The notes under the pieces were generated by a model. It did no database searches, had not been told where the DNA came from, and saw only the letters and a list, made by a program, of their open reading frames with translations. Below are positions 8,410-17,622 of a stretch of 64,000 bases of DNA, piece after piece (position 1 is the first letter of the stretch; each line of letters starts with the position of its first letter). The stretch is from assembly GCA_028293825.1 (NCBI GenBank), contig JAQGNY010000019.1:123050-187049 (forward strand), in the 5' to 3' direction. The stretch is from Verrucomicrobiaceae bacterium. GTDB lineage: Bacteria > Pseudomonadota > Gammaproteobacteria > Pseudomonadales > CAMLJR01. Made by a program: the position numbers and the translations under genes.

Positions 8410-11355
8410 TCAGGCCGCCTTTGCCGCCGGCAGCCAAATATGGATGCGGGTGCCGCTGTTTTGTTCCGCGACGGGGCTTTCGATATCGATATCGCCGTTC
8501 AAATCTTCGACGATGCTATACACCATCGCCAGCCCCAATCCGGTGCCTTTGCCTGGCTCTTTAGTCGTGAAAAACGGCTCGAAAATGCGGTCGATATGTT
8601 CCTTGGCGATACCGCTGCCTTCATCGGTCACGGTGATGTGGGCGAGCGCACCGATAATTTCACAGTCCACAGTAACAGCGCTGCTTTCGGCGCTGGCGTC
8701 GCGCGCATTGGAGAGCAAGTTGACGAAAACCTGCAGTAGGCGTTGATCGTCGGCGATGACCTGAGTATGCGGCGAGCAGCGGTTGATGAAATTCACCGCG
8801 CGCGCCTCTTTGTTTAGCGCTAATAGATGAATCGCCTCGTCGGCGGTGCGGCCGACCGCTACTGGCTCGTGCTGCGGCTGGGTGGCGCCGGTGTGTGAGA
8901 AATTCACCAGTGTCTGCACGATGCGGGAGATACGATTGGTCTGCTTCAGAATCTCCTCAGCAGTTTGCAGGCTTTCGGCGTTATCGGTGTCGTATTTGAG
9001 GTTCTGCGCGAGGCAGGCAATGCCCGTTACCGGATTGCCGATCTCGTGAGCGACGCCCGCCGCCAATCGTCCGACCGACGCCAGACGCTCGCTGTGGATC
9101 AACTCCTCCTCCAGCAATTGGGTTTCGGTCATGTCCTCGACGACGATCACCAGACCGTCGTGCATATCGCTGACATTTTCCTCGCTGGCTTTGAGCAAAT
9201 TAATCCAGCGCGGTTTGCCGTCGACTTCGATCCGCCGTTTTTGCTGGTGCGAATCCGGCGAATGGAAGAAGTCGTCAAGCTCGCCGCGCCACGGTTGCGG
9301 CAGATTCGATACATGCGAACCCAACACTTTGCGTTGCTCGACGCTGGTCAGTGCTTCCATCGCGTGATTCCACATTAGAATTTCGCGATCACGTCCGAGC
9401 GAGCACAGCCCGATCGGCAGGTCTTCCAACGTTTGCCGATGGCGCCGGCGCAGTCCGTCAAGATCTGCCGCGAGGCCGGTTAAGTGGTATTTGTACCGCT
9501 CCAGTCGCGCTTCGATCAGGTTGATGTCTTCGGTGGGCTCGCTCCCCGTGCGTTCGTACGGCAGCAGGCGATTAACCATATCGTGGGCAACCGACGGCCC
9601 GAGCAATCCCGATAGATTCACCTCGATGCGATCGCGCAAGCGGCGCAACGCATAGGGCCGATTTTCGTTGCGATCCAACTTCAGATCGGTCAAGGCGCGC
9701 TGCACTTCACGTTGCGCGCCGCTGTTGCCGAGCGTCGAGATCAATCGCTGCTCGATCTCATCGGCGTTGCGCACTTTCAAGGTCATACGTTTGGGTCGAT
9801 TGAGTTCGTCCAGCGCGCACACTTCGGCGGCCGCACGCTCTTCATCGGAGGTCGGCGCCAGCAGCGATAGCGTGGCGAAAATCAGCGTATTTAACGCCAG
9901 CGAAACCAGCGTCGCGCCGCTCCACAATTCCGCCGGCGCACCAATGTTGAAGGTAACAGCGAGTAGCGTCGCGGGGTTGAACGCACTGATCAGCGGCAGC
10001 AGCAGAAAGGTAAACCACACTAGAAATCCCGCCAGCAAACCGCCCAGAAACCCGATGCGGTTGGCGCGCGGCCAGTACAGCACCGCCAGCACGCCGGGCA
10101 TGAATTGCAGTGCGGCGACACAGGCCGCCATGCCCAAGTTCGACAGCGTGTCATGGCCGCCGATGGATCGATAAAACCAATACGCGCAGGCGATCATCGC
10201 AACGATCAAGGCGCGTCGTACCCACAGCAGCCAGCGGTAAATATCGAGTGCGCTGCCGGGCTGATAAAAAGGCAGAATCAAATGATTCAACGCCATCGAT
10301 GCCATCGCCAGCGTCGTCACCACGATGGTGCCGCTCGCCGCCGACAAGCCGCCGATGAAAACCAACAGCGACAGCCACGGCTGATTGCGCTCGATACCGA
10401 TGCCGAGCGCGAAATACTCCGGCGGCAGCGGCGAGTTCAATTTAATACCGGCCCACAAAATCGGCAGGATCGGCAGGCTAAACAGCATCAACACGATCGA
10501 GAATCCCCAGCTCGCGGTGTGCAACGCTTTCGGGCTAGGGTTTTCGGTGAAGAGCATGTGAAACATCTGCGGCATACAGATCGTCACCGAAAAGAAAATC
10601 AGCATCAGCGAGCGCGCGGCGTCCTGATGAATCGGCGAGCGCAGCGCAGTGAGCATTTCCGGATGCTCGCGCAACCATACGTCCAGTCCATTCATACCGC
10701 CGAACACGCCGAACACTGCGGTCGCGCCGACCGCGCCGAGCACCACAAATTTCACCAGCGATTCAAAGGCGATGGCCATCACCAAGCCATCGTGACGCTG
10801 ATGCGCCGAGCGATGCTTCGAGCCGAATAACACAGCGAATACCGAAATAATGAGGCAGAAAACCAGCGCGAGATTGTCGGCGCGTTTGCCGCTGGGAAAG
10901 GTTTGCGCGACGCCACTACCGAGAATATGCACGGTGTCGGCGACGGCGCGAATTTGCAGCGCCAGCAACGGCATTACCGCTAATAGTAGAAACAGCGTTA
11001 CGGCCGAACCGGCCCATTGGCTACGAAAACGAAACGTCAGCAAATCGGCCAGCGAACTCAACTGATACAAGCGGCAAATTCGCAGCAAAGGCATCAACAG
11101 CAACGGCGCGAATAAAAAAGTACCGGCAATGCCGACATAGGTGGCGAGATAGCCGTAACCGTACCGAAACGCGAGATCGACCGAGTTGTAAACCATCGAC
11201 GTGCCGCCGAATACGCCGAGCGACAAAATATAAACCAGTGGATTGCGCTGCAGTCGCTTCGGAATGTAACCGCGCTCGCTGACGTGCGCGATGGCAAAAA
11301 GAATCAATAAATAGCCGAGCCCGGCTGTGAAAAGATGGGCGAGATTAAAATTCAT
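8410..11355 (-). CDS. cbrA: Sensor kinase fused to SLC5 transporter, CbrA
   Basis: A 981-residue membrane kinase, nearly the length of Pseudomonas CbrA. The first 500 residues are a many-helix sodium/solute symporter-like domain. A soluble linker (STAC-like, then a coiled coil) leads to a PAS domain near 640-740. The kinase core has AAGVAHEIGNPVTGI with the phosphorylated His, NLLSNARDAS (N box), and DEGSGI...FFTTKEPGKGTGLGL (G boxes). It activates CbrB. The ATG at 11355 overlaps the end of the small cbrX gene by 11 bases, giving translational coupling, and starts directly at the first membrane segment; an in-frame ATG 13 codons upstream would add only a polar extension. The 143-base gap to cbrB shows no terminator. 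Confidence 0.93.
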   Translation of the reverse strand: MNFNLAHLFTAGLGYLLILFAIAHVSERGYIPKRLQRNPLVYILSLGVFGGTSMVYNSVDLAFRYGYGYLATYVGIAGTFLFAPLLLMPLLRICRLYQLSSLADLLTFRFRSQWAGSAVTLFLLLAVMPLLALQIRAVADTVHILGSGVAQTFPSGKRADNLALVFCLIISVFAVLFGSKHRSAHQRHDGLVMAIAFESLVKFVVLGAVGATAVFGVFGGMNGLDVWLREHPEMLTALRSPIHQDAARSLMLIFFSVTICMPQMFHMLFTENPSPKALHTASWGFSIVLMLFSLPILPILWAGIKLNSPLPPEYFALGIGIERNQPWLSLLVFIGGLSAASGTIVVTTLAMASMALNHLILPFYQPGSALDIYRWLLWVRRALIVAMIACAYWFYRSIGGHDTLSNLGMAACVAALQFMPGVLAVLYWPRANRIGFLGGLLAGFLVWFTFLLLPLISAFNPATLLAVTFNIGAPAELWSGATLVSLALNTLIFATLSLLAPTSDEERAAAEVCALDELNRPKRMTLKVRNADEIEQRLISTLGNSGAQREVQRALTDLKLDRNENRPYALRRLRDRIEVNLSGLLGPSVAHDMVNRLLPYERTGSEPTEDINLIEARLERYKYHLTGLAADLDGLRRRHRQTLEDLPIGLCSLGRDREILMWNHAMEALTSVEQRKVLGSHVSNLPQPWRGELDDFFHSPDSHQQKRRIEVDGKPRWINLLKASEENVSDMHDGLVIVVEDMTETQLLEEELIHSERLASVGRLAAGVAHEIGNPVTGIACLAQNLKYDTDNAESLQTAEEILKQTNRISRIVQTLVNFSHTGATQPQHEPVAVGRTADEAIHLLALNKEARAVNFINRCSPHTQVIADDQRLLQVFVNLLSNARDASAESSAVTVDCEIIGALAHITVTDEGSGIAKEHIDRIFEPFFTTKEPGKGTGLGLAMVYSIVEDLNGDIDIESPVAEQNSGTRIHIWLPAAKAA

Positions 11356-11521
11356 CGCGGGCCTTGCCGCGCTGCGTCCAGTACACGAAGGCAATAAACG
11401 CCAGCCATACGAAATACGGCCGATACCACGCGTCGTTGCCGCTCAAAACCCATTCCTGGATGGTCGGCGCAAACACGAAGGTGAGGCTAATAAACAGCAG
11501 AAAGGTCGGGTTGAGATACAT
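11345..11521 (-). CDS. cbrX: Small membrane protein CbrX-like, upstream of cbrA
   Basis: A 58-residue ORF beginning MYLNPTFLLFISLTFVFAP and ending KARDEF. It has two hydrophobic segments (about 5-20 and 36-48) separated by a polar, Trp-rich loop. It overlaps the cbrA start by 11 bases. In Pseudomonas a small ORF named cbrX has the same position and is coupled to cbrA translation; the name here rests on position, size and membrane character. No strong ribosome site precedes it. Confidence 0.75.
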   Translation of the reverse strand: MYLNPTFLLFISLTFVFAPTIQEWVLSGNDAWYRPYFVWLAFIAFVYWTQRGKARDEF

Positions 11522-11644
11522 GGATGCGTTACCGAAAACAAAACATGTTTGGAGAATTTAATCGCCGTAGCCATTACTGGCCTTACCTAAAAGCGGCGCT
11601 AAAACTCGGATTCATTATGTCGACGTTAGCTGAGTCGAAGGATG

Positions 11645-11710
11645 GTGCTCAATGACTCGATGAACAGTACTCAATGACGCAATGGATAGTACTCAATGAC
11701 GCAATGGATA
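11645..11710. repeat. 22-base tandem repeat, three copies
   Basis: Three head-to-tail units of 22 bases, the core being ACTCAATGACGCAATGGAT. Copies two and three are identical and copy one differs at five positions. They lie between the gluQ stop and cbrX. Twenty-two bases is close to two helical turns. Confidence 0.85.
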
Positions 11711-11725
11711 GCACGTAAGAGCCGA

Positions 11726-12679
11726 TCAACTTGCAAAGTGACGACAGGGCGCCGGCAGTTGCTCACCGCTTAACAGGCGCTGGCGAGGAATACGCGTGAT
11801 ATCCCACTGCGCAATGGCCCATTCGAGAATGGCGTGCGGTGTTTTTCCGACTCGCGCTATCGGCAGCGGTTGCCTTAAAAAGGACAGCGCCGCGAGTAAG
11901 TTTTCCGCTGCATCTTCGTGCGCGAGCGCAGCCGCATAAGTTTGTTTACTGAGCTTCTGTCCCGCTGCATTCGCAATCACCGGAATGTGTGCATAAAACG
12001 GCTGCGGATACTGTAGACAACGCTGAAGGAAAATCTGACGCGGCGTTGAGTCGAGCAAATCCGAGCCGCGCACGATATGCGTGACACCCTGCGCGGCGTC
12101 GTCGATCACTACCGCGAGTTGATACGCCGGTAATTTTTCTTTGCGAAAAATGACGAAGTCGCCAACCTCATGCGCAAGACTCTGCTCGATATGACCGAGC
12201 ACCGCATCTTCGAAGCCGACCGCCATGTCCTCGACCGTCAGCCGAATTGCATACGGCGCCGCCGGTTGTTGCGAGCATGCGCGACAGCGGCCCGAGTAAA
12301 TGCCCTGCTGATCGATCAAATCGGCGCGCGAACAGGTGCAAAAAAAAGCGCGGCCGTTGTCGAGTAATTGCGTGCAAATATCGCGATAAATGGAAGTGCG
12401 AGCACTTTGATACATCACCTCGCCGTCCCAGCTGAGTCCATGCGCAACCAGGCAATCGAGAATAGCTTGAGCGGCGCCAGCTACTTCGCGCGGCGGATCG
12501 ATATCCTCAATGCGCACCAGCCACTGGCCACCATTGGCGCGCGCGTCGAGAAAGCTCGCGAGAGCACCAAGTAACGAACCGAAATGCAAGGGACCGGTGG
12601 GCGAGGGCGCGAAACGGCCGACATAAAGCTTCGGCGTTAAGCCGTTGGGAATCGATGGGTGTTGGGGCTGATTCTGCAT
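11726..12679 (-). CDS. gluQ: Glutamyl-Q tRNA(Asp) synthetase
   Basis: A 317-residue truncated GluRS paralogue that attaches glutamate to queuosine in the anticodon of tRNA-Asp. The catalytic HIGH-like motif is HFGS (32-35) within RFAPSPTGPLHFGSLLGAL. Zinc-binding Cys residues appear as FCTCS...YSGRCRAC. The KMSKS-like motif is KLSKQ. It lacks the anticodon-binding domain, as expected. It lies downstream of dksA on the same strand, an arrangement common in gammaproteobacteria. The 141-base spacer has a CGCGCGG/CCGCGCG stem at 12718-12737 without a U tract, so partial readthrough from dksA is possible. Confidence 0.96.
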   Translation of the reverse strand: MQNQPQHPSIPNGLTPKLYVGRFAPSPTGPLHFGSLLGALASFLDARANGGQWLVRIEDIDPPREVAGAAQAILDCLVAHGLSWDGEVMYQSARTSIYRDICTQLLDNGRAFFCTCSRADLIDQQGIYSGRCRACSQQPAAPYAIRLTVEDMAVGFEDAVLGHIEQSLAHEVGDFVIFRKEKLPAYQLAVVIDDAAQGVTHIVRGSDLLDSTPRQIFLQRCLQYPQPFYAHIPVIANAAGQKLSKQTYAAALAHEDAAENLLAALSFLRQPLPIARVGKTPHAILEWAIAQWDITRIPRQRLLSGEQLPAPCRHFAS

Positions 12680-12820
12680 GGCGATTTAATCAGCCAAGCT
12701 GGAGTTTTGGAGGGAGTCGCGCGGGGTTATCCGCGCGAAACTGAGAGTGTTGATAGCCGAACAATTTAAACAAAAAAATAAAGTGGGCTGAGCGCTGCAA
12801 CAAATCGCGTTGGAACGATC

Positions 12821-13264
12821 TCAACCGTGCTCTTGCTTCTCTTTAATTTCATCGAGCGTTTTGCAGTCGATGCACAACGTTGCGGTTGGGCGCGCTTCGA
12901 GACGCTTGATGCCGATTTCAACGCCGCATGCATCGCAATGGCCGTAATCGTTGCTGTCGATCAGATCGAGTGTGGAGTCGATTTTCTTGATCAGCTTGCG
13001 TTCGCGATCGCGAGCGCGCAGTTCCAGGCTGAATTCTTCTTCCTGTGTAGCGCGATCGGCTGGATCGGGAAAATTAGCCGCTTCGTCTTTCATGTGCGAA
13101 ACCGTGCGATCGACTTCTTCCATCAGCTCCGCTTTCCATTGGCGCAGGATGTGGCGGAAATGATCCTTCTGCCGCTCGCTCATGTATTCCTCGCCTTTCT
13201 TCAGCTTGTAGGGCTCGAAGTTTTTAAACGAGGTGGCGGCCGCCTCTTGTTTCTTTGCTGACAT
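12821..13264 (-). CDS. dksA: RNA polymerase-binding transcription factor DksA
   Basis: A 147-residue protein that works with ppGpp at RNA polymerase in the stringent response. The coiled-coil tip carries DPADRA, with the two Asp at about 67 and 70. The four-Cys zinc finger is at 110, 113, 131 and 134 (CDACG...LCIDC). An upstream in-frame extension of 60 codons is rich in Arg and unconserved; the ATG at 13264 follows AGAGGCG and matches the family start (MSAKKQ...). It is divergent from the aminotransferase gene. Confidence 0.97.
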   Translation of the reverse strand: MSAKKQEAAATSFKNFEPYKLKKGEEYMSERQKDHFRHILRQWKAELMEEVDRTVSHMKDEAANFPDPADRATQEEEFSLELRARDRERKLIKKIDSTLDLIDSNDYGHCDACGVEIGIKRLEARPTATLCIDCKTLDEIKEKQEHG

Positions 13265-13529
13265 TGTCAACGCCTCTATTAATAAGCTTTCAGTTTGCGG
13301 CGCAGCGGCACAGTTCGACCCTTTGCGCCTGCCTGTTGTTATCAGGCGGGCAAACCTACCAGATATCAAAGCGCGACGCCATACGCAGCTGCTGTTTCTC
13401 GGTCGGCGTCGACGGAAAGTTTTTGGTACCGGAGCAGTGCGCAATAACGGGTCATTTTTCGGGGCGACGGCGGCGATGCTCGCGTCTACAATAGCCGCCT
13501 TCGGAATACAGCGACCTGGAGACTTTCGG

Positions 13530-14696
13530 TTGAATTACGGTTTTGCCGCACGTGTGCAGGATATCGAACCGTTTCGAGTGATGGCCATCTTGGCGCGCGC
13601 TCGTGCGCTCGAGGCGCAAGGTCGGGATATTGTGCATCTCGAAGTGGGCGAGCCCGATTTTGTCACCGCGCGCCCCATCGTCGATGCCGGCATTGCCGCG
13701 CTCGATTCTGGTCGTACCTTTTATACGCAGGCGGCCGGCTTGCCGGAATTGCGCGAAGCCATTTCCAATTGGTATTTACAGCAGCACGGCGTTGAGGTCG
13801 CGCCGCAGCGCATTTTGATTACGCCGGGCGCGTCCGGCGCGCTGCTGTTGGTGGCAGCATTATTAATGGAAGCGGGACACGGCTTGTTAATGGCCGATCC
13901 GGGTTATCCGTGCAATCGCCATTTTCTGCGCTTGGTTGAAGGCGAAGCGCATTTGGTCGCGGTCGATGCCAACGACCGCTATCAATTAACGGCGGCAAAA
14001 GCCGAGCAACATTGGCGGCCGAATACGTGCGGAGTAATGGTTGCATCGCCGGCCAATCCAACCGGTGAAATCCTCAGTCGTGAAGATCTGCGCAATTTGG
14101 CTGAGCTGTGCGCGCGCAAACGTAGCCATTTAGTGGTCGACGAGATTTATCACGGGCTGACCTATGGCGGTGTGGATGCGCCATCGATATTGGAAATTAC
14201 TGACCGCGCTTTTGTCGTGAACAGTTTTTCGAAATACTTCGGTATGACCGGTTGGCGTGTCGGCTGGTTGGTGGCGCCGGAAGAAGCGATGCCCGATTTG
14301 GAAAAGCTGGCGCAGAATTTTTTTATTTCGGTGTCGGCGCCGGCACAATATGCGGCGCTCGCTGCATTCTCGGCGCAAACGCAACAGATCTGCCGCGCAC
14401 GCCGCGATGAATTCGGTCAGCGCCGCGATTTTTTGCTGAGCAATTTACGCCGCTTGGGTTTTGAAATTCCGCACACACCGGCCGGTGCTTTTTATCTGTA
14501 CGCCGATGTGAAAAATTTAACGCCCGACAGCGAAGAGTTTTGTTTCGAGATGCTTGAGCAGCATGGCGTGGCAATTACACCGGGCACGGATTTTGGTCAT
14601 CACCGCGCGCGTGAACATGTGCGCTTTGCTTACACCACCGCGCTCCCGCGCCTTGAAGAAGCTGTTAGAAGAATCGAAAAATTTCTGCAGCGTTAA
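13530..14696 (+). CDS. PLP-dependent aminotransferase, class I/II
   Basis: A fold-type I aminotransferase of 388 residues. GEPDF near residue 40, Asn-Pro in ASPANPTGE, DEIYHGLTY, the Schiff-base Lys235 in SFSKYFGMTGWRVGW and a C-terminal carboxylate-binding Arg in EHVRFAYTT are all visible. I chose the TTG at 13530, where a GGAG lies ten bases upstream and the protein begins NYGFAARVQDIEPF, matching how this family starts; other in-frame starts would add long Arg-rich extensions. The amino acid substrate cannot be read from the sequence. It is divergent from dksA, with cnoX downstream. Confidence 0.85.
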   Translation: MNYGFAARVQDIEPFRVMAILARARALEAQGRDIVHLEVGEPDFVTARPIVDAGIAALDSGRTFYTQAAGLPELREAISNWYLQQHGVEVAPQRILITPGASGALLLVAALLMEAGHGLLMADPGYPCNRHFLRLVEGEAHLVAVDANDRYQLTAAKAEQHWRPNTCGVMVASPANPTGEILSREDLRNLAELCARKRSHLVVDEIYHGLTYGGVDAPSILEITDRAFVVNSFSKYFGMTGWRVGWLVAPEEAMPDLEKLAQNFFISVSAPAQYAALAAFSAQTQQICRARRDEFGQRRDFLLSNLRRLGFEIPHTPAGAFYLYADVKNLTPDSEEFCFEMLEQHGVAITPGTDFGHHRAREHVRFAYTTALPRLEEAVRRIEKFLQR

Positions 14697-14754
14697 TTTA
14701 TTTTTGCGTCACTAATCTAAAAGCGTAACCGCTGAACATAGTCTGGAACGAACG

Positions 14755-15609
14755 ATGAGCGAATATATTGTCAATGTAACCATGGCCAACGCCAAGCAGC
14801 TGTTGATCGACGAATCGTTTCAACGCCCGGTCATTGTCGATTTTTGGGCCGATTGGTGCGCGCCATGCAAAACGCTGATGCCGCTGCTGGAAAAAATCGC
14901 CGACGAATACGCCGGTCAATTTTTATTGGCCAAAGTGAATTGCGACGAGGAGCAGCAGATCGCGCAGCAATTCGGCGTGCGCAGTTTGCCGACCGTGATG
15001 GTGATGAAAGACGGCCAGCCTGCCGATGGTTTTGTCGGTGCACAAACCGAAAAAGCCGTGCGCGAAATGCTGGAAAAGTATTTGCCGAAACCGTGGGACA
15101 TCGAACTGCAGCAGGCGCGCGAAGCGATTGCCGCCGGCGATTACGGCACTGCGCTGAGTTTGCTGCGACACGCCTACGACGCATCGCGTAAACGCGCCGA
15201 TATCGCGCTTGAACTAGCCGGTGTGCTGGTGGCGTTAAAACGATTCGACGAAGCGCAGGCACAACTCGATTTAATTAAAATGGCCGATCGCGAGCAGCGT
15301 TACCATCAGCTGATTGCGCAGCTCGAATTGCAACGAGAAGCCGCCAAGACGCCGGAAATTCGCGCGCTCGAAGAAAGCTTAAAAAGCGCGCCGGACGATT
15401 TGGAAACCGCTTATTCACTGGCGCTGCAATACAGTCAGAATGAACAGCACCGCGAAGCGCTCGATTTACTGATTGAGATACTGCGCAAAAATAAACAGTT
15501 TCGCGACGGCGGCGCGCGCAAAGCGCTGCTCGATATCATTGCCGTGCTCGGTAACAACGATCCGCTGGCGAAGGAATATCAGCGCAAATTATTTTCGCTG
15601 ATGTACTGA
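14755..15609 (+). CDS. cnoX: Thioredoxin-TPR co-chaperone CnoX (YbbN)
   Basis: 284 residues. The N-terminal thioredoxin domain (1-110) has a full WCAPC redox site at 34-38 and a cis-Pro in SLPTVMV. The C-terminal half is helical with TPR-like repeats (DYGTALSLLRHAY..., ETAYSLALQYSQNEQHREALDLL). The family protects proteins from oxidation and hands clients to GroEL or DnaK. E. coli CnoX has lost the active-site cysteines, whereas this one keeps both and may act as a true reductase. Confidence 0.9.
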   Translation: MSEYIVNVTMANAKQLLIDESFQRPVIVDFWADWCAPCKTLMPLLEKIADEYAGQFLLAKVNCDEEQQIAQQFGVRSLPTVMVMKDGQPADGFVGAQTEKAVREMLEKYLPKPWDIELQQAREAIAAGDYGTALSLLRHAYDASRKRADIALELAGVLVALKRFDEAQAQLDLIKMADREQRYHQLIAQLELQREAAKTPEIRALEESLKSAPDDLETAYSLALQYSQNEQHREALDLLIEILRKNKQFRDGGARKALLDIIAVLGNNDPLAKEYQRKLFSLMY

Positions 15610-15688
15610 TTTCGCATCGATGCGTTTGCACTGACATACTGAGCACGCCCCAGGGATGCATGATCCCGTTTCAACGACGAGGCAACGA

Positions 15689-17281
15689 ATGAAGCACTGC
15701 GTAAAAAAAATGATGATCGGTATTTGTGCGTCGGCAATAGCCGCGACCGCGTTGGCAGAACGCAACGAAAATCCCAGTCAGTGGTACGCCGAAGGTGTCG
15801 GTGAATTGCAGCGTACGCTGCAATTAAAGCCCAATGAAAATCATGCGAAAAATATTATTTTGTTTATTGGTGACGGCATGGGAATGTCGACAGTAACTGC
15901 GGCACGAATTTTCGACGGCCAATTGCGCGGCGAAAATGGCGAAGAGAACGTGCTCTCGTTTGAAGAATTGCCGTACATCGCGCTGGCGAAAACCTATAAC
16001 ACCAATCAGCAGGTACCCGATTCCGCCGGCACTATGACGGCGATTATGTCGGGTGTTAAAACCAAAGCCGGTTTAATCGGCGTCAACCAAAACGCGCAGC
16101 TCGGCAATTGCAAAAGCTTGCAGGGCAATGCAGTAACGAGCTTTCTCGAACAGGCGGCCAAAGCCGGCATGGGCACTGGCATTGTTACGACCACGCGCGT
16201 AACCCACGCAACGCCGGCCGCAACTTACGCGCATACGCCCGACCGCAATTGGGAAAGCGATCACGATATGCCGGCGCAGGCGAAAGAGCAGGGCTGTAAA
16301 GATATTGCGCGCCAATTGTTGGAATTCCCTGTCGGTGGCGGTATCGATGTAGTGCTTGGCGGTGGTCGCAGTAAGTTCATGCCGGTGACGATGAGCGATC
16401 CGGAGGGGGCGATGGGCGAGCGTGAAGATAAACGCGATCTCAGCGCCGAATGGGTTAAGAAATATCGCAATGCGGCGTACGTTTGGAACGAGCAACAATT
16501 CGCTGCGATCGATCCTAGCAAAACCGAACATTTGCTCGGTTTGTTCAATCGCTCCGACATGAGTTTCGAAGTCGATCGCAAAAGCGATACTGGTGGCGAA
16601 CCGTCATTGGCGGAAATGACTAAAAAAGCGATCGCGATTCTGAAAAAAAATCCGCAGGGATTTTTCTTAATGATTGAAGGCGGGCGCATCGATCACGCGC
16701 ATCATCAGGGAAATGCTTATCGTGCGCTCGATGAAACGCGCGAATTTGCCAATGCGGTGCGCGCGGCGTTGAATGCCACTGACAATAAAGAAACATTAAT
16801 TATCGTCACTGCCGATCACAGCCACACACTGACCATTAGCGGCGAGCCCAAACGCGGCAATCCGATTCTCGGTAAAGTGGTCGGCAATGGCGATGATGGC
16901 AAACCGAACGACAAGCCTGCTAAAGCATTGGATGAAAAGCCCTACACCACGCTGAATTATTTAAATGGTCCCGGTGCGTTGGCGGTGCGCGATTCAGTGG
17001 CAAAAGACGGATCGCGGCGCGATCTTTCCGAAGTCGACACCACCAAGCCCGATTATTTACAGCAGGCATTGATTCCACTTTCCAGTGAAGGTCACGGCGG
17101 CGAAGATGTGCCGATTTATGCCGGCGGACCGTGGGCGCAATTGTTTCATCGCACTGTCGAACAAAATTATATTTATCAAGTGATGCGTTACGCGACCTTC
17201 GAGCGGCCGAAATTACCGGATCGCGCGGCGGGTAAAACCAAAGTGCAGAAGCAAAAAACTCCGGCGAGGAACGAGCAATGA
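15689..17281 (+). CDS. Alkaline phosphatase, PhoA family, exported
   Basis: A 530-residue phosphomonoesterase. The start at 15689 has GAGG seven bases upstream and gives a clean signal peptide (KKMMIGICASAIAATALA). The metal/substrate core is visible: IILFIGDGMG, the nucleophile Ser112 in PDSAGT, VTHATPA, EGGRIDHAHH, TADHSHT and a late GGEDVPIYA histidine-region motif (SEGHGGEDVP). It would release phosphate from organic esters in the periplasm. It overlaps the DUF4404 gene by four bases. No Pho box was recognised upstream. Confidence 0.9.
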   Translation: MKHCVKKMMIGICASAIAATALAERNENPSQWYAEGVGELQRTLQLKPNENHAKNIILFIGDGMGMSTVTAARIFDGQLRGENGEENVLSFEELPYIALAKTYNTNQQVPDSAGTMTAIMSGVKTKAGLIGVNQNAQLGNCKSLQGNAVTSFLEQAAKAGMGTGIVTTTRVTHATPAATYAHTPDRNWESDHDMPAQAKEQGCKDIARQLLEFPVGGGIDVVLGGGRSKFMPVTMSDPEGAMGEREDKRDLSAEWVKKYRNAAYVWNEQQFAAIDPSKTEHLLGLFNRSDMSFEVDRKSDTGGEPSLAEMTKKAIAILKKNPQGFFLMIEGGRIDHAHHQGNAYRALDETREFANAVRAALNATDNKETLIIVTADHSHTLTISGEPKRGNPILGKVVGNGDDGKPNDKPAKALDEKPYTTLNYLNGPGALAVRDSVAKDGSRRDLSEVDTTKPDYLQQALIPLSSEGHGGEDVPIYAGGPWAQLFHRTVEQNYIYQVMRYATFERPKLPDRAAGKTKVQKQKTPARNEQ

Positions 17282-17532
17282 ACGAACAACATTTGCGCGA
17301 GCAATTGGAAAGGTTGGCAACGGAGTTAAATACGTTGCCGGCGGATAACGACAAGCGCGCTAGCATCGATGCGTTGATTGCCGATATCGAATTGCAGCTT
17401 AACGAAGGCGTTGCCGACGATTCATTGGTCGATCAGGTCGAGGCGGCAGTATCGAGTTTCGAAGTGGAGCATCCGCGCATTGCCGGTGTGCTCAATAATA
17501 TTTTGACAACGCTCGGTAACATCGGCGTTTAG
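17278..17532 (+). CDS. DUF4404 family protein
   Basis: An 84-residue acidic helical protein (MNEQHLREQLERLATEL... then FEVEHPRIAGVLNNILTTLGNIGV), matching the DUF4404 pattern. Function is unknown. Its ATG overlaps the phosphatase stop, so the two are co-translated. A GC-rich dyad at 17540-17559 follows the stop and may end the transcript. Confidence 0.75.
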   Translation: MNEQHLREQLERLATELNTLPADNDKRASIDALIADIELQLNEGVADDSLVDQVEAAVSSFEVEHPRIAGVLNNILTTLGNIGV

Positions 17533-17602
17533 TGCACGAGGGCGCAATTTGTCGCGCCCGTTTAACTCCAACTATTAATTATATTTTTTGAAACTAGAAA
17601 AG

Positions 17603-17622
17603 GGGCGCAGCGAGCGGCGCCC
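17603..17622 (-). terminator. Terminator of selO
   Basis: On the minus strand a GGGCGC/GCGCCC stem directly abuts the selO stop codon and is followed by CTTTTC. Confidence 0.65.
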
